A stretch of DNA of 64,000 bases from Methylovorus menthalis (GCF_020523625.1 NZ_JAJAQH010000006.1:620001-684000); one strand, 5' to 3'; shown: positions 14,380 to 24,242, counted from the first letter of the stretch. Translations and numbers: made by a program. Notes: a model not told the origin generated them from the letters alone.

Positions 14380-17300
14380 ATGTCACAACCCACTTTCATA
14401 CACCTGCGTTGCCACAGTGAATACTCCGTGGTGGATGGCACGGTGCGCATTGGCGACTATGTCAAGGCGGCCGCGGCTGACCGCATGCCAGCGCTGGCGC
14501 TGACCGATCTCAGCAATCTCTTTGGTGCCGTCAAGTTTTACAAATCCGCCCGCGGTAAAGGCCTGAAACCCGTGCTGGGCTGCGATCTGTGGCTGGAAAA
14601 TGAAACCAACCGTGACCAGCCGTATCGATTGCTGCTGCTGTGCCAGACGCACGCAGGCTATCTCAAGTTATGTGAATTACTCAGTCGTGCCTATCTGGAA
14701 AACCAGCACCGCGGCCGCGCCGAAATCAAACGCCAGTGGCTGGTAGAGGCAGGCAGTGATGGCCTGATCATGCTTTCTGGCGCCATGGCGGGCGATGTTG
14801 GTCAGGCGATATTGCAAGGCAATCAGCAGGCTGCGCTCGCCCTGGCCCAGCAATGGGCAACGCTATTCCCCAACCGTTTTTATATCGAGCTGCAACGTGC
14901 AGGCCATGCCCACCAGGAGTTTTATATTGCTCGCGCGCTGGCGCTGGCAGGAGAGCTGGATCTGCCAGTGGTGGCCACGCATCCTGTGCAGTTCATGCAG
15001 GCGGATGACTTCAAGGCACATGAGGCCCGCGTCTGTATCGCTGAAGGCTATGTGCTGGCCGATAACCGTCGTCCCAAGCATTTCACGCCAGAGCAGTTTT
15101 TCAAGACCCAGGCCGAGATGGCGGCCCTGTTTGCCGATGTGCCGCAGGCATTGGCCAATAGCGTGGAAATCGCCAAGCGCTGCAACCTGACGCTGACGCT
15201 GGGCAAAAACTATCTGCCGCAGTTCCCTACGCCGAATGGCGAAAGTCTGGATGAATATCTGGTGGTGCAGGCCAAGCTGGGGCTGGAGAAGCGCCTGCAG
15301 GTACTGTATCCGGATGAGGCCGTACGCGATGAAAAACGCCCTGTCTACCTTACCCGGCTGGAGTTCGAGACCAATATCATCATCCAGATGGGGTTCCCCG
15401 GCTATTTCCTCATCGTGGCCGACTTTATCAACTGGGCCAAGAACAATGGCGTGCCAGTGGGGCCGGGCCGGGGTTCCGGTGCGGGCTCCGTCGTGGCCTA
15501 CAGCCTGGGCATTACCGATCTGGATCCGCTGCAATATGCCTTGCTGTTTGAGCGCTTCCTGAATCCTGAGCGGGTTTCCATGCCCGACTTCGATATCGAC
15601 TTCTGCCAGGAAGGCCGCGATCGCGTCATTGATTACGTAAAGCACAAATACGGCCTGGCATCGGTATCGCAAATCGCCACTTTCGGGACCATGGCCGCCA
15701 AGGCCGTGATCCGCGACGTGGGCCGGGTGCTGGACCTGCCGTTCAACTTTGTCGATGGCATTGCCAAGCTGATTCCCAATGAGCTGGGTATTACCTTGTC
15801 CGATGCGCTGGAAAAAGAGCCGCAACTCAAGGAGCGGCGCGAGCAGGAAGAAGAGGTCAACGAACTGCTGGAGCTGGCGCTCAGGCTGGAAGGCCTGACC
15901 CGCAATATCGGCATGCACGCTGGCGGGGTGCTAATCTCGCCCGGCAAGATATCTGATTTTTCGCCTGTGTATTGCCAGCAGAATGGCGAAAGCCTGGTCA
16001 GCCAGTACGACAAGGATGATGTGGAAGCCGTCGGCCTGGTGAAGTTCGACTTTCTGGGCTTGCGCACGCTGACCATTCTGGCGATGGCACTGGAGAATGC
16101 CAACGCCCAGCGCGCGCTCAAAGAGCTGCCGCCACTGGATTTCGAGACCTTGCCGATCAACGACAGGCCGACCTACCAGTTGCTGAAGTCTGCCAATACC
16201 ACGGCCGTGTTCCAGCTGGAATCGCGCGGCATGAAGGACATGCTTAAGCAGGCCAAGCCGGATTGCTTTGAGGACATCATCGCGCTGGTGGCGCTGTATC
16301 GTCCGGGCCCGATGGACCTGATCCCCGATTTCTGCCGCCGCAAACACGGCCAGCAGCGGGTGGAATATCCACACCCGGCGACTGAGCCCATCCTGAAAGA
16401 AACCTACGGCATCATGGTGTATCAGGAACAGGTGATGCAGATTGCCCAGGTGGTGGCGGGTTACAGCCTCGGTGGCGCCGACTTGCTGCGCCGCGCCATG
16501 GGTAAAAAGAAAAAAGAGGAAATGGACGCGCAGCGTGCCGTTTTCGTCGAGGGTGCAGTTAAAAATGGCACGCCGGAAAAGCAGGCGGCCGAGCTGTTTG
16601 ACCTGATGGAGAAGTTTGCCAGCTACGGCTTCAACAAGTCGCACGCGGCAGCTTATGCCTTGGTGGCGTACCACACGGCTTATCTCAAAGCGCATTACCC
16701 GGCGGCTTTCCTCGCTGCCACCATGTCGGCGGACATGAACAATACCGACAGCGTGCACATCTTTTACGATGATTGCGCGGCAAATGGCGTGGAAGTGCTG
16801 GCGCCGGATATTAACCAGAGCGAATTCCGCTTCAAGCCAATCAGCGACAAGCAGGTGCTGTATGGCCTGGGTGCCGTCAAAGGCACTGGCTGGGCGGCGA
16901 TTGAGGTGATCCTCGCCGCACGCGAAGCCGAGGGGCCATTCAAGGACCTGTTCGATTTCTGCCGCCGTCTGGATCTGCGCAAGGTCAACCGCCGCGTGAT
17001 CGAGTCGCTAATCCGCGCTGGCGCATTCGATAAGCTGGAACCCAATCGCGCCGCCTTGCTGGCCGGCGTCAGCCTTGCCATCAGCGCGGCGGAGCAGAGC
17101 GGTGCGGCCAGTGGGCAGGATAGTCTGTTTGGGGAAATGTCGGATAGCGTGGCGCACACCCTGCCCAAGGTCAATGCCTGGACTGAGCAGGAAAAACTGC
17201 AACAGGAAAAGTCAGCCCTGGGCTTCTACTTCAGTGGCCACCCGTATGAAGGCTACAAGCGTGAGCTGGCAACCTTTGTCCGCACCACGCTGGGCAACCT

Positions 17301-17829
17301 CAAGCCGCAGGATCAGCCACAGCTGCTGGCTGGCGTGGTGATGGGTATCCGCATCCGCATGACGCAACGCGGCAAGATGGCGATTGTGACGCTTGATGAT
17401 GCGACATCGCGCATAGAAATCGTGGTAGGTAATGAGTTGCTCAACCAGAGCCAACACCTGTTGAAGGAAGATGCGCTGGTGATCGTGGAAGGGCGCGTTA
17501 GCAATGATGACTTCTCTGGCGGTTTACGCGTGAATGCGCGCAAGGTCTACGATCTGGCGGCCGCCCGTAGCGCCAATGCCAGCCTGCTCAAGATTTCGTG
17601 CAATGGTCAGGCCGATGCCGGACGCCTGCGCGAGATTCTGGCGCCATACTGCCGCCAGGGCGGCGAAGAAGAGCGCCGCCATTGCGCCGTGAAGATCGAA
17701 TATCACAACGGCAGTGCCCGCGTGGAGCTCATGCTGGGCGAGCAATGGCGGGTGGAATTGCATGACGAGCTGTTAAGCAATCTTAAGGGCTGGTTAAGCG
17801 AAGATAATGTTAAAATCCTTTATAATTAA
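14380..17829 (+). CDS. dnaE: DNA polymerase III alpha subunit
   Basis: The replicative polymerase subunit, 1149 residues. The PHP domain starts at once (FIHLRCHSEYSVVDGTVRI). The polymerase core has GPGRGSGAGSVVAYSLGITD near residues 364-383 and the catalytic aspartates in PDFDIDFCQ (D403, D405). FNKSHAAAYA and a helix-hairpin-helix region follow, and an OB-fold lies in the C-terminal third. I start at the ATG at 14380, where family members begin. An upstream extension to 14197 is possible but lacks family similarity and a ribosome site. No Shine-Dalgarno is visible before 14380, and TAAAAT sits 7 nt upstream, so the message may be leaderless. accA follows after 27 bp. Confidence 0.95.
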   Translation: MSQPTFIHLRCHSEYSVVDGTVRIGDYVKAAAADRMPALALTDLSNLFGAVKFYKSARGKGLKPVLGCDLWLENETNRDQPYRLLLLCQTHAGYLKLCELLSRAYLENQHRGRAEIKRQWLVEAGSDGLIMLSGAMAGDVGQAILQGNQQAALALAQQWATLFPNRFYIELQRAGHAHQEFYIARALALAGELDLPVVATHPVQFMQADDFKAHEARVCIAEGYVLADNRRPKHFTPEQFFKTQAEMAALFADVPQALANSVEIAKRCNLTLTLGKNYLPQFPTPNGESLDEYLVVQAKLGLEKRLQVLYPDEAVRDEKRPVYLTRLEFETNIIIQMGFPGYFLIVADFINWAKNNGVPVGPGRGSGAGSVVAYSLGITDLDPLQYALLFERFLNPERVSMPDFDIDFCQEGRDRVIDYVKHKYGLASVSQIATFGTMAAKAVIRDVGRVLDLPFNFVDGIAKLIPNELGITLSDALEKEPQLKERREQEEEVNELLELALRLEGLTRNIGMHAGGVLISPGKISDFSPVYCQQNGESLVSQYDKDDVEAVGLVKFDFLGLRTLTILAMALENANAQRALKELPPLDFETLPINDRPTYQLLKSANTTAVFQLESRGMKDMLKQAKPDCFEDIIALVALYRPGPMDLIPDFCRRKHGQQRVEYPHPATEPILKETYGIMVYQEQVMQIAQVVAGYSLGGADLLRRAMGKKKKEEMDAQRAVFVEGAVKNGTPEKQAAELFDLMEKFASYGFNKSHAAAYALVAYHTAYLKAHYPAAFLAATMSADMNNTDSVHIFYDDCAANGVEVLAPDINQSEFRFKPISDKQVLYGLGAVKGTGWAAIEVILAAREAEGPFKDLFDFCRRLDLRKVNRRVIESLIRAGAFDKLEPNRAALLAGVSLAISAAEQSGAASGQDSLFGEMSDSVAHTLPKVNAWTEQEKLQQEKSALGFYFSGHPYEGYKRELATFVRTTLGNLKPQDQPQLLAGVVMGIRIRMTQRGKMAIVTLDDATSRIEIVVGNELLNQSQHLLKEDALVIVEGRVSNDDFSGGLRVNARKVYDLAAARSANASLLKISCNGQADAGRLREILAPYCRQGGEEERRHCAVKIEYHNGSARVELMLGEQWRVELHDELLSNLKGWLSEDNVKILYN
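17808..17816 (+). promoter_or_regulatory. Candidate extended -10 promoter of accA inside the dnaE 3' end
   Basis: TGTTAAAAT fits an extended -10 (TGn + TAAAAT), and a second TATAAT lies at 17821-17826. No good -35 was found. accA could therefore be transcribed independently of dnaE. Confidence 0.35.
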
Positions 17830-17856
17830 ACCAGTTTAGAAAACGGTAGAGTTTGC

Positions 17857-18837
17857 ATGGCCAAAGATATGAAAACGAGTTTCCTGGAATTTGAGCAGCC
17901 GATTGCCGAGCTGGAAGGCAAGATCGAAGAGCTGCGTTACGTTCAGGATGACTCTGCGCTGGATATTTCGGAAGAAATTGACCGCTTGCAGCAAAAAAAC
18001 CAGACCCTGACCAAGGAAATCTACAGCAAGCTCAATGCCTGGCAGATTTCCCAGGTGGCACGCCATCCGCAGCGCCCCTACACCCTGGATTACATTCAGG
18101 GCATGTTTACCGATTTTGAAGAATTGCACGGTGACCGCGCATTTGCCGATGATCCTGCGATTGTTGGCGGCCTGGCCCGGTTTGAAGGCCAGCCCGTGGT
18201 CGTGATCGGCCATCAAAAAGGCCGTGATGTGAAAGAGCGGCAATACCGCAACTTTGGCATGCCGCGGCCTGAAGGCTATCGCAAGGCGCTACGTCTTTAT
18301 CGCCTGGCCGAGAAATTCAGCCTGCCCATTATTACCCTGATTGATACCCCGGGCGCTTATCCCGGAATTGGCGCGGAAGAGCGCGGCCAGTCCGAAGCCA
18401 TTGCACGCAACCTGTTCGTCATGGCTGAGCTGAAGACCCCTATCATCGGTGTCATTATCGGTGAGGGTGGCTCTGGCGGCGCACTGGCACTGGGCGTGGT
18501 CGATCATCTCATGATGCTGCAATACTCCACTTATTCCGTAATCTCACCTGAAGGCTGTGCTTCCATTCTGTGGAAAAGCGCGGACAAGGCATCGGTTGCT
18601 GCTGAAACACTCGGAATTACCGCTACCCGTCTCAAGACTGCGGGCCTGGTGGACCGTATCGTCAGTGAACCCATGGGCGGCGCACACCGCAATCCCGAAG
18701 TCATGATGCAGAATTTGCGTCGTGCCATTGGTGAAGAGCTCCTGCGCTTGCAGGCCGTGCCTGTTGATCAGTTGCTTTCGATTCGTTATGACCGCCTGAT
18801 GAGCTACGGTGAGTTCAAGGAAGTTACTCTCAAATAG
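17857..18837 (+). CDS. accA: Acetyl-CoA carboxylase carboxyltransferase, alpha subunit
   Basis: Transfers CO2 from carboxybiotin to acetyl-CoA together with AccD, in the first committed step of fatty-acid synthesis. The 326-residue length is near the usual ~320. The N-terminal helical segment ([19 protein letters not shown]) and the crotonase-like carboxyltransferase core are complete, with [20 protein letters not shown] and the [12 protein letters not shown] oxyanion region. It lies 27 bp after dnaE and 20 bp before tilS. The order dnaE-accA-tilS is common in betaproteobacteria. Confidence 0.96.
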   Translation: MAKDMKTSFLEFEQPIAELEGKIEELRYVQDDSALDISEEIDRLQQKNQTLTKEIYSKLNAWQISQVARHPQRPYTLDYIQGMFTDFEELHGDRAFADDPAIVGGLARFEGQPVVVIGHQKGRDVKERQYRNFGMPRPEGYRKALRLYRLAEKFSLPIITLIDTPGAYPGIGAEERGQSEAIARNLFVMAELKTPIIGVIIGEGGSGGALALGVVDHLMMLQYSTYSVISPEGCASILWKSADKASVAAETLGITATRLKTAGLVDRIVSEPMGGAHRNPEVMMQNLRRAIGEELLRLQAVPVDQLLSIRYDRLMSYGEFKEVTLK

Positions 18838-18857
18838 ACAAATCGCCGCCTCCGTCG

Positions 18858-20228
18858 ATGTCACATCCTGCCGCCCCGGGTTCTGCCGGGGCGCTTGCTT
18901 CCTCCCGCTTGCAGCAACACCTGCAGCAATTCATTACCCATCACTCTATTGAAGGTCATTTGCTCATCGCACTTAGCGGTGGTCTGGATTCCTGCGTTTT
19001 GCTGCATCTGTTCGCGGCTTTTCACAATAGCCCCGGCATCCGGCTGTCCGCCATGCATGTGCATCATGGCTTGAGTCCGCATGCCGATCAGTGGGCGGAG
19101 CATTGCCGGCGCCTATGCGCCAGCCATGCTATCCCCTTGCAAGTCGTGCGTGTGCATGTGCCGTGCGATAGTGGGCAGGGGCTGGAAGCTGCTGCGCGGC
19201 ATTTGCGTTATGAAGCCCTGCGGGGGGCGCAAGCCGATTATGTGGTGCTGGCCCATCATCAGGATGACCAGGCGGAAACTGTCATGCTGCAGCTGCTGCG
19301 CGGGGCGGGCATGCGCGGTCTTGCCGCCATGGCGAGCCATGATGCCCAGCAACGTCTGCTGCGCCCCTTGCTGGATATTTCACGCGCGCAGCTGGCCGCT
19401 TACGCAGCTGAGCATCAGCTGGGATGGGTGGAGGATGAAAGCAATCACGACACCCATTACGACCGCAATTTTTGCCGTCAGCAAGTGTTGCCCATGCTGG
19501 AGCAACGATTTCCTGGCGCACGCAAGGCGCTGGCGCGCAGTGCGCTGCATGCGGCTGAAGCCGAGAGCCTGCAGATGGCGCTGGCGGAGCTGGATGCGGC
19601 GGAGGCCTTGCGCGGGGATGCTTTGAACGTCGCCAGCTTGCAGGCGCTGGGCGAGGTGCGTGCGCGCAATCTGCTGCGCTGGTGGCTATCGTCCCGCTTG
19701 CGTTACCTGCCGCACCGCGAGCATCTGCAGGAAATGCTGCGGCAATTGCTAACAGCAGCAGACGATGCCAAGCTCGCCTTGCTGCTGGATGGCGAGCTTG
19801 GGCTGTGGCTACGCCGTTACCGCGGGTATGCCCATGTGGTAGTCGACCTCAAGACCGCAACCATGGATATTGCATGGGATCAACAGCCTGTCGTCGCCTT
19901 GCCCGACGGCAGTCAGCTTTACTTTGAACAACGGCGCGGTGTCGGATTGGCGCTTGATCGCCTGTCCGGTAAAACCCTCCGTATTCGTCACCGGCAAGGC
20001 GGCGAGCATTTCAAGCCCCATGCCAATCGGCCAGGCCGATCACTCAAGCATTGGCTGCAGGACGCTGCGATGCCTCCGTGGCAGCGCGAGCAGTTACCGC
20101 TGGTGTTTGGTGATGATGAACTGATCTGGGTGCCGGGTATCGGCATGGCGAGCCATTTGCAGGCGGAAGCACATGAAGACGGGCTGGTCATCCGCTGGAG
20201 CGGCAACCCTTGGATGGACTCGAATTAA
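18858..20228 (+). CDS. tilS: tRNA(Ile)-lysidine synthase
   Basis: Converts the wobble cytidine of tRNA-Ile(CAU) to lysidine using ATP and lysine, switching its codon from AUG to AUA. It has 456 residues. The PP-loop SGGLDS is at residues 40-45, MHVHHGL and HHQDDQAETVMLQLLRG follow in the N-terminal ATPase domain, and an EDESNHD-like element (WVEDESNHDTHYDRN) is present. The C-terminal tRNA-binding domain is present. Its stop codon overlaps that of the convergent tesA by three bases, so the two 3' ends abut with no terminator between them. Confidence 0.94.
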   Translation: MSHPAAPGSAGALASSRLQQHLQQFITHHSIEGHLLIALSGGLDSCVLLHLFAAFHNSPGIRLSAMHVHHGLSPHADQWAEHCRRLCASHAIPLQVVRVHVPCDSGQGLEAAARHLRYEALRGAQADYVVLAHHQDDQAETVMLQLLRGAGMRGLAAMASHDAQQRLLRPLLDISRAQLAAYAAEHQLGWVEDESNHDTHYDRNFCRQQVLPMLEQRFPGARKALARSALHAAEAESLQMALAELDAAEALRGDALNVASLQALGEVRARNLLRWWLSSRLRYLPHREHLQEMLRQLLTAADDAKLALLLDGELGLWLRRYRGYAHVVVDLKTATMDIAWDQQPVVALPDGSQLYFEQRRGVGLALDRLSGKTLRIRHRQGGEHFKPHANRPGRSLKHWLQDAAMPPWQREQLPLVFGDDELIWVPGIGMASHLQAEAHEDGLVIRWSGNPWMDSN

Positions 20229-20866
20229 GGCGTGATTTTCAGCGCGGGCGCCAGCACTTTCCATACATTATCCAGCAGTCGCTCCTGGGCTTCGGCACGC
20301 GGGTGCAGGCCATCATCCTGATTCAGACTGGCATTGCCTGCTATGCCTTCCAGCAGAAATGGCACTAGCGGCAATTTATGCGCTTCAGCCAACTCGCGAA
20401 AACTGGCATTGAACGATTGCGTATAACGAGGGCCATAGTTGGGGGGAATCATCATGCCGATCAGGATAGTCTTGGCCTTGGCAGCCTCGTTGGTGGCGAT
20501 GATCTTGTTGAGGTTTTGCTGCATCTGCTCGACGGGAAGCCCGCGCAGGCCATCATTGGCGCCAAGTTCCACCAGTACCAGGGAAGGTTGATGCGTGCGC
20601 ACGGCCTCGGCGATGCGGCTCAGCCCACCGCTGGTCGTTTCGCCGCTGATGCTGGCATTGACGACGCGATGTGGCAGCCCGCGTTGTTGCAGGCGCTGTT
20701 GCATAAGGCTTACCCAGCCCGATTCACGCGGAATCCCATAGCCAGCCGACAGGCTGTCACCGAACACCAGAATGACGGGTGCAGTATTGCTGGATGGCGG
20801 AGCCGCCAGTGCGGTGAGCGCCATGCAACACGAAAAAAACGTAATGATCAGTAAACGGAAAATCAT
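20225..20866 (-). CDS. tesA: Arylesterase / thioesterase I, SGNH (GDSL) hydrolase, periplasmic
   Basis: A 213-residue SGNH hydrolase resembling TesA. A signal peptide (MIFRLLIITFFSCCMALTALA) is followed by block I FGDSLSAGYG (nucleophile S38), block III GANDGLRG (102-109) and the C-terminal catalytic DGLHP near 190. It should hydrolyse short acyl esters or thioesters in the periplasm. I choose the ATG at 20866, with AAAGG about 7 nt upstream. A longer frame to 21046 would only add sequence antisense to ybbA. Its start codon overlaps the ybbA start codon head to head on CATG. tesA/ybbA divergence is also known from enteric bacteria. Confidence 0.9.
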   Translation of the reverse strand: MIFRLLIITFFSCCMALTALAAPPSSNTAPVILVFGDSLSAGYGIPRESGWVSLMQQRLQQRGLPHRVVNASISGETTSGGLSRIAEAVRTHQPSLVLVELGANDGLRGLPVEQMQQNLNKIIATNEAAKAKTILIGMMIPPNYGPRYTQSFNASFRELAEAHKLPLVPFLLEGIAGNASLNQDDGLHPRAEAQERLLDNVWKVLAPALKITP

Positions 20867-21554
20867 GCAGAAACCTTTGGCAGTTGAAGCAGTAAAACTC
20901 GATAAACATGTTAACAGCAATGGTAATCCGCTGGTCATCCTGAGCGGATTAGACCTGGTGATTGCGGCAGGTGAGCGGATTGCCATTGTGGGCAGTTCCG
21001 GCTCTGGCAAATCGACCTTGCTGGGCTTGCTCGCCGGGTTGGACAATCCCAGCCAGGGGAAAGTGCTGATTCAGGGGCAGGATATCGCCCCGCTGGATGA
21101 AGATGGTCGCGCTGCCTTGCGCGCACGCTGTATGGGCTTTGTCTTTCAGTCGTTTCAGCTCTTGCCTACGCTGACGGCGCTGGAAAATGTCATGCTGCCC
21201 TTGCAGTTGGCTGGTCGTAACGATGCAAAATCACAGGCCACGGCTGCCCTGGAGCGTGTCGGGCTAGCGCATCGCCTCTCGCATTATCCACGCCATCTAT
21301 CAGGTGGCGAGCAGCAGCGCGTCGCCATCGCGCGGGCATTTGCTCCGCGGCCTGCCATCCTGTTTGCCGATGAGCCAACAGGCAATCTGGATGCGGCCAC
21401 CGGCGAAAACATCATCGAGCTCTTGTTCGCGCTCAATGCGGAATTCGGCACCACGCTGGTACTGGTGACGCATGATCTCAAGCTGGCGAATCGGTGCGGC
21501 CGGGTGCTGAGCCTGCAACAGGGCCGTATTGTTGAGCTGGCAGGTGTGGCATGA
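20865..21554 (+). CDS. ybbA: ABC transporter ATP-binding protein YbbA (LolD/MacB type)
   Basis: A 229-residue ATPase of the LolD/MacB subfamily, the partner of the large FtsX-like permease that follows. Walker A is GSSGSGKST (about residues 45-53). The Q-loop follows in FVFQSFQLLPTLTALENV. The signature is LSGGEQQRVAIARA, and Walker B is ILFADEPTGNLD. The ATG at 20865 aligns with the usual N-terminus; an in-frame ATG at 20844 has no ribosome site. The stop overlaps the ybbP start by 4 bp (ATGA). The substrate of YbbA-YbbP systems is not firmly established. Confidence 0.9.
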   Translation: MQKPLAVEAVKLDKHVNSNGNPLVILSGLDLVIAAGERIAIVGSSGSGKSTLLGLLAGLDNPSQGKVLIQGQDIAPLDEDGRAALRARCMGFVFQSFQLLPTLTALENVMLPLQLAGRNDAKSQATAALERVGLAHRLSHYPRHLSGGEQQRVAIARAFAPRPAILFADEPTGNLDAATGENIIELLFALNAEFGTTLVLVTHDLKLANRCGRVLSLQQGRIVELAGVA

Positions 21555-24040
21555 GTCTGGCATTCAATCTGGCCTGGCGTCAGCTTCGCAGCCAGTGGGC
21601 AGCAGGCGAAATACGGGTACTGCTGCTGGCCCTGATCATGGCGGTGGCGGCGACCACCTCCGTTGGTTTTTTTACTGACCGTATTCAATCTACCTTGGCG
21701 CGGCAGGGCGCCATGCTGCTAGGCGCAGATGCCGTGATCGCGGCCGATCACCCAATTCCTCCTCGCTTTGCCGAAGAGGCCAGGCAGGCGAATATACAGA
21801 TCAGCAATACGCTGGAATTCCCCAGCATGGTCTTGAGTGGTGACCGCAGCCAATTAAGTGAAATCAAGGCGCTGGGCGCAGGCTTTCCTTTACGTGGCTC
21901 GTTGATGATTCAGCAGGGCGGTGGCGATGCGCATGAGGCACAAGGGATTCCCTCTCCGGGCACGGTATGGATAGGACCCCGGCTGGCGAATAGCCTGCAA
22001 TTGCAGGAGGGGGATAGCCTTGAGCTTGGCAATAGTCATTTCAAGGTGAGCGCTATTCTTTATAGCGAGGCATCCCGTGGGGGCGATATGTTCAGCTTTG
22101 CCCCCAGGGTGATGATGAACGCGGCGGATGTGCAGGCGACGGGTCTTGTCCAGTTTGGCAGTCGGGTGAAATACCAGCTGCTGCTGGCAGCCGATGCCGG
22201 TGCCATGAAAGCCTATACCGACTGGGCGCAGCCGCAGCTGGCACGCGGTGAACGGTTGCAGGATCTGGCGACAGCCCGGCCGGAAATCCGCAATGCCCTG
22301 GAGAAAACCCAGCAATTCCTGGGTCTGGCCGCCATGGTGAGCGTGGTGTTGGCGATGGTAGCGATGTTTCTGGCGGCCATGCCGTATGTGCAGAGCAGTC
22401 AGGATAGCTATGCGCTGATGCGTTGCTTTGGCGCATCCGGCCAGCTGATCTCCCGAATACTTTTGTTACAGACGCTGATGCTGGCTGTGATCGGCAGTGC
22501 GCTGGGCAGCCTGCTCGGGTTTGTCGGGCAGCTCGGCCTGGGCTGGCTGGCGGGCAAGCTGTTTGTGGAAACGCTGCCAGCGCCGAGCTGGCAACCTGCA
22601 CTTGCTGGATTTGTTGTCGGCTTTGCTACCTTGCTGGCGGTGATGTGGCCCAGCCTGCTGCGTTTGCGCAACGTTCCTGCCTTGCATATCCTGCGGCAGG
22701 ATATCGCTTTGCCCTCATGGTCCGCGCTCTGGCAATACGCCCCCAGCGTGTTGCTGGCCTTTGGTCTGATCGCCTGGCATGCCGGGGATGTCAAGCTCGC
22801 TCTGGCTGCAATTGGTGGTTTCTCGGCTCTGGTTGTCGCAGTACTGGGATTAACCCGATTGTTGCGGCGCTTGCTGCTCGCATTGCCGCAACAGCAATCT
22901 GGCGCAGTGCAACTGGGTCTTGCCGCCATACGGCGTCGGCCGCGGCTATTCATGGCGCAGGTGCTGGGTTTCAGCTTGGGCATGGCGGCGCTGATGCTGC
23001 TCGCTCTGATACGCGGCGATTTGTTGCACAACTGGCAATCGTCACTGCCACCAGATGCGCCAAACAGGTTTGTGATCAATATTCAGGCAAACCAGCTGGA
23101 TGCGATCAAGGCATTTTTCAAGCAGGAAGGCATGCCTGCGCCGGAGCTGCATCCCATGGTTCGCGCACGCCTGACGGCGATTAACGGCAAGCCGCTGGAT
23201 ATTGCCAGCTACAAGGATGAGCGGGCCAAGCGGCTGGCAGAACGCGAATTCAATTTATCTTGGGCTGCTGACATGCAAGACGATAATCGCTTGCTGGCAG
23301 GGGAATGGTGGACGCCAGGACAGGCGGGCCAACCGTTACTTTCTCTTGAACAAGGTATCGCCGATATGCTGCATGTGAAGCTAGGTGACCATCTGAGTTA
23401 TGACGTCGCCGGGCAACCGCTGGAGCTGACGGTCAGCAGTTTGCGCAAGGTGGAGTGGGACACCATGCGGGCGAATTTCTTTGCCCTGACACCGCCGGGT
23501 GTGCTGGATGCCATGCCGGCCAATTACCTGACCAGCCTGCATGTACCGCGAGATCAGGAAAACATGCTTAACCGACTAGTGCAGCAATTTACCAATCTGA
23601 CCGTAATTGATGTGGCGGCAGTGCTGGAGCAGGTGCAGGCGATCATCGACAAAATGACGAGCGCTCTGCAGTATATTTTTGCCTTTAGCGTATTGGCAGG
23701 TTTGACCGTGCTCTATGCTGCCTTGATAGCGACACGCCGAGAGCGCGTGAAAGAGGCGACCCTGTTGCGGGTGCTGGGCGCCTCCACCCGGCAGATCCGG
23801 CAAAGTGTATGGGTTGAGTATCTTGCAGTGGGCTTGATGGCGGCTTTGGTTGCCAGCCTGATTGCCAATGGCCTGGCTTTTTATATCAGTCGGCAGGTGC
23901 TTAACATTGCTTTCAGCTTTAACTGGCAGACCAGCCTTTTCACTATTGGCTTGGCGATGCTATTGATTCCGATGGCGTCCTGGTGGGTGTTGCGGCGCTT
24001 TTTGCGCTTTTCGCCACGCGAAATTCTGCATAGTACCTAA
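21551..24040 (+). CDS. ybbP: FtsX-family ABC permease YbbP
   Basis: An 829-residue inner-membrane permease with two FtsX-type modules. One TM segment lies near residues 18-40, a periplasmic domain follows to about 250, then three TM helices (about 255-345). Further helices lie around 395-470, then a second large periplasmic domain (about 490-690) and three final TM helices. The phrase TRRERVKEATLLRVLGAS is the cytoplasmic coupling element typical of MacB/LolC-like permeases. It is translationally coupled to ybbA. With YbbA it should form an export or mechanotransmission complex, not an importer. Confidence 0.88.
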   Translation: MSLAFNLAWRQLRSQWAAGEIRVLLLALIMAVAATTSVGFFTDRIQSTLARQGAMLLGADAVIAADHPIPPRFAEEARQANIQISNTLEFPSMVLSGDRSQLSEIKALGAGFPLRGSLMIQQGGGDAHEAQGIPSPGTVWIGPRLANSLQLQEGDSLELGNSHFKVSAILYSEASRGGDMFSFAPRVMMNAADVQATGLVQFGSRVKYQLLLAADAGAMKAYTDWAQPQLARGERLQDLATARPEIRNALEKTQQFLGLAAMVSVVLAMVAMFLAAMPYVQSSQDSYALMRCFGASGQLISRILLLQTLMLAVIGSALGSLLGFVGQLGLGWLAGKLFVETLPAPSWQPALAGFVVGFATLLAVMWPSLLRLRNVPALHILRQDIALPSWSALWQYAPSVLLAFGLIAWHAGDVKLALAAIGGFSALVVAVLGLTRLLRRLLLALPQQQSGAVQLGLAAIRRRPRLFMAQVLGFSLGMAALMLLALIRGDLLHNWQSSLPPDAPNRFVINIQANQLDAIKAFFKQEGMPAPELHPMVRARLTAINGKPLDIASYKDERAKRLAEREFNLSWAADMQDDNRLLAGEWWTPGQAGQPLLSLEQGIADMLHVKLGDHLSYDVAGQPLELTVSSLRKVEWDTMRANFFALTPPGVLDAMPANYLTSLHVPRDQENMLNRLVQQFTNLTVIDVAAVLEQVQAIIDKMTSALQYIFAFSVLAGLTVLYAALIATRRERVKEATLLRVLGASTRQIRQSVWVEYLAVGLMAALVASLIANGLAFYISRQVLNIAFSFNWQTSLFTIGLAMLLIPMASWWVLRRFLRFSPREILHST

Positions 24041-24108
24041 CCACCAAAATGGTTGTAATTGGTTGTATATAGCCAATATGGTGGTTATATACAACCAATT
24101 TGGTTGTA
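24039..24108. promoter_or_regulatory. Cluster of TGGTTGTA dyads: candidate upstream activating region
   Basis: Four copies of the octamer TGGTTGTA occur in 59 bp: 24050-24057 and 24060-24067 (plus, exactly 10 bp apart), 24090-24097 (minus) and 24101-24108 (plus). They build a perfect 15-bp inverted repeat (24057-24071 with 24086-24100, 14-bp loop) and a tighter dyad ACAACCA-att-TGGTTGT (24091-24107). The region starts at the ybbP stop and lies about 80 bp upstream of a -24/-12-like promoter in front of the receptor gene. No T-run follows, so it is not a simple terminator. Binding by the regulator at 26671-28104 is an inference. Confidence 0.55.
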
Positions 24109-24184
24109 GAATGCAGCCATGTCATCCGTGCTGAATTTTATTTCCATGTTTAGTATTAAAGGCTTATCTCTTTCCCTTGTTCAC

Positions 24185-24200
24185 TGGCATGAAACTTGTG
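24185..24200 (+). promoter_or_regulatory. Sigma-54-like (-24/-12) promoter before the TonB-dependent receptor
   Basis: TGGCATG-AAAC-TTGTG matches the consensus TGGCAYRNNNNTTGCW at 10 of 12 defined bases with exact spacing. The deviations are at the -12 C (here T) and the last W (here G). Transcription would begin near 24211, about 30 bp before the ATG. A weak sigma-70 alternative (TTGTTC, 17 bp, TAACAG) overlaps it. Confidence 0.4.
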
Positions 24201-24242
24201 TAACAGCTAACGTTTTTAACAGTGGAAATTAGTGGAGAGACC

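Noticed and set aside
24057-24100. 15-bp inverted repeat considered as a terminator of ybbP or a miniature transposable element
   Set aside because: No T-run follows, there is no second copy in the window and no target duplication. The repeated octamers and spacing fit an operator region better, though a terminator role cannot be fully excluded.
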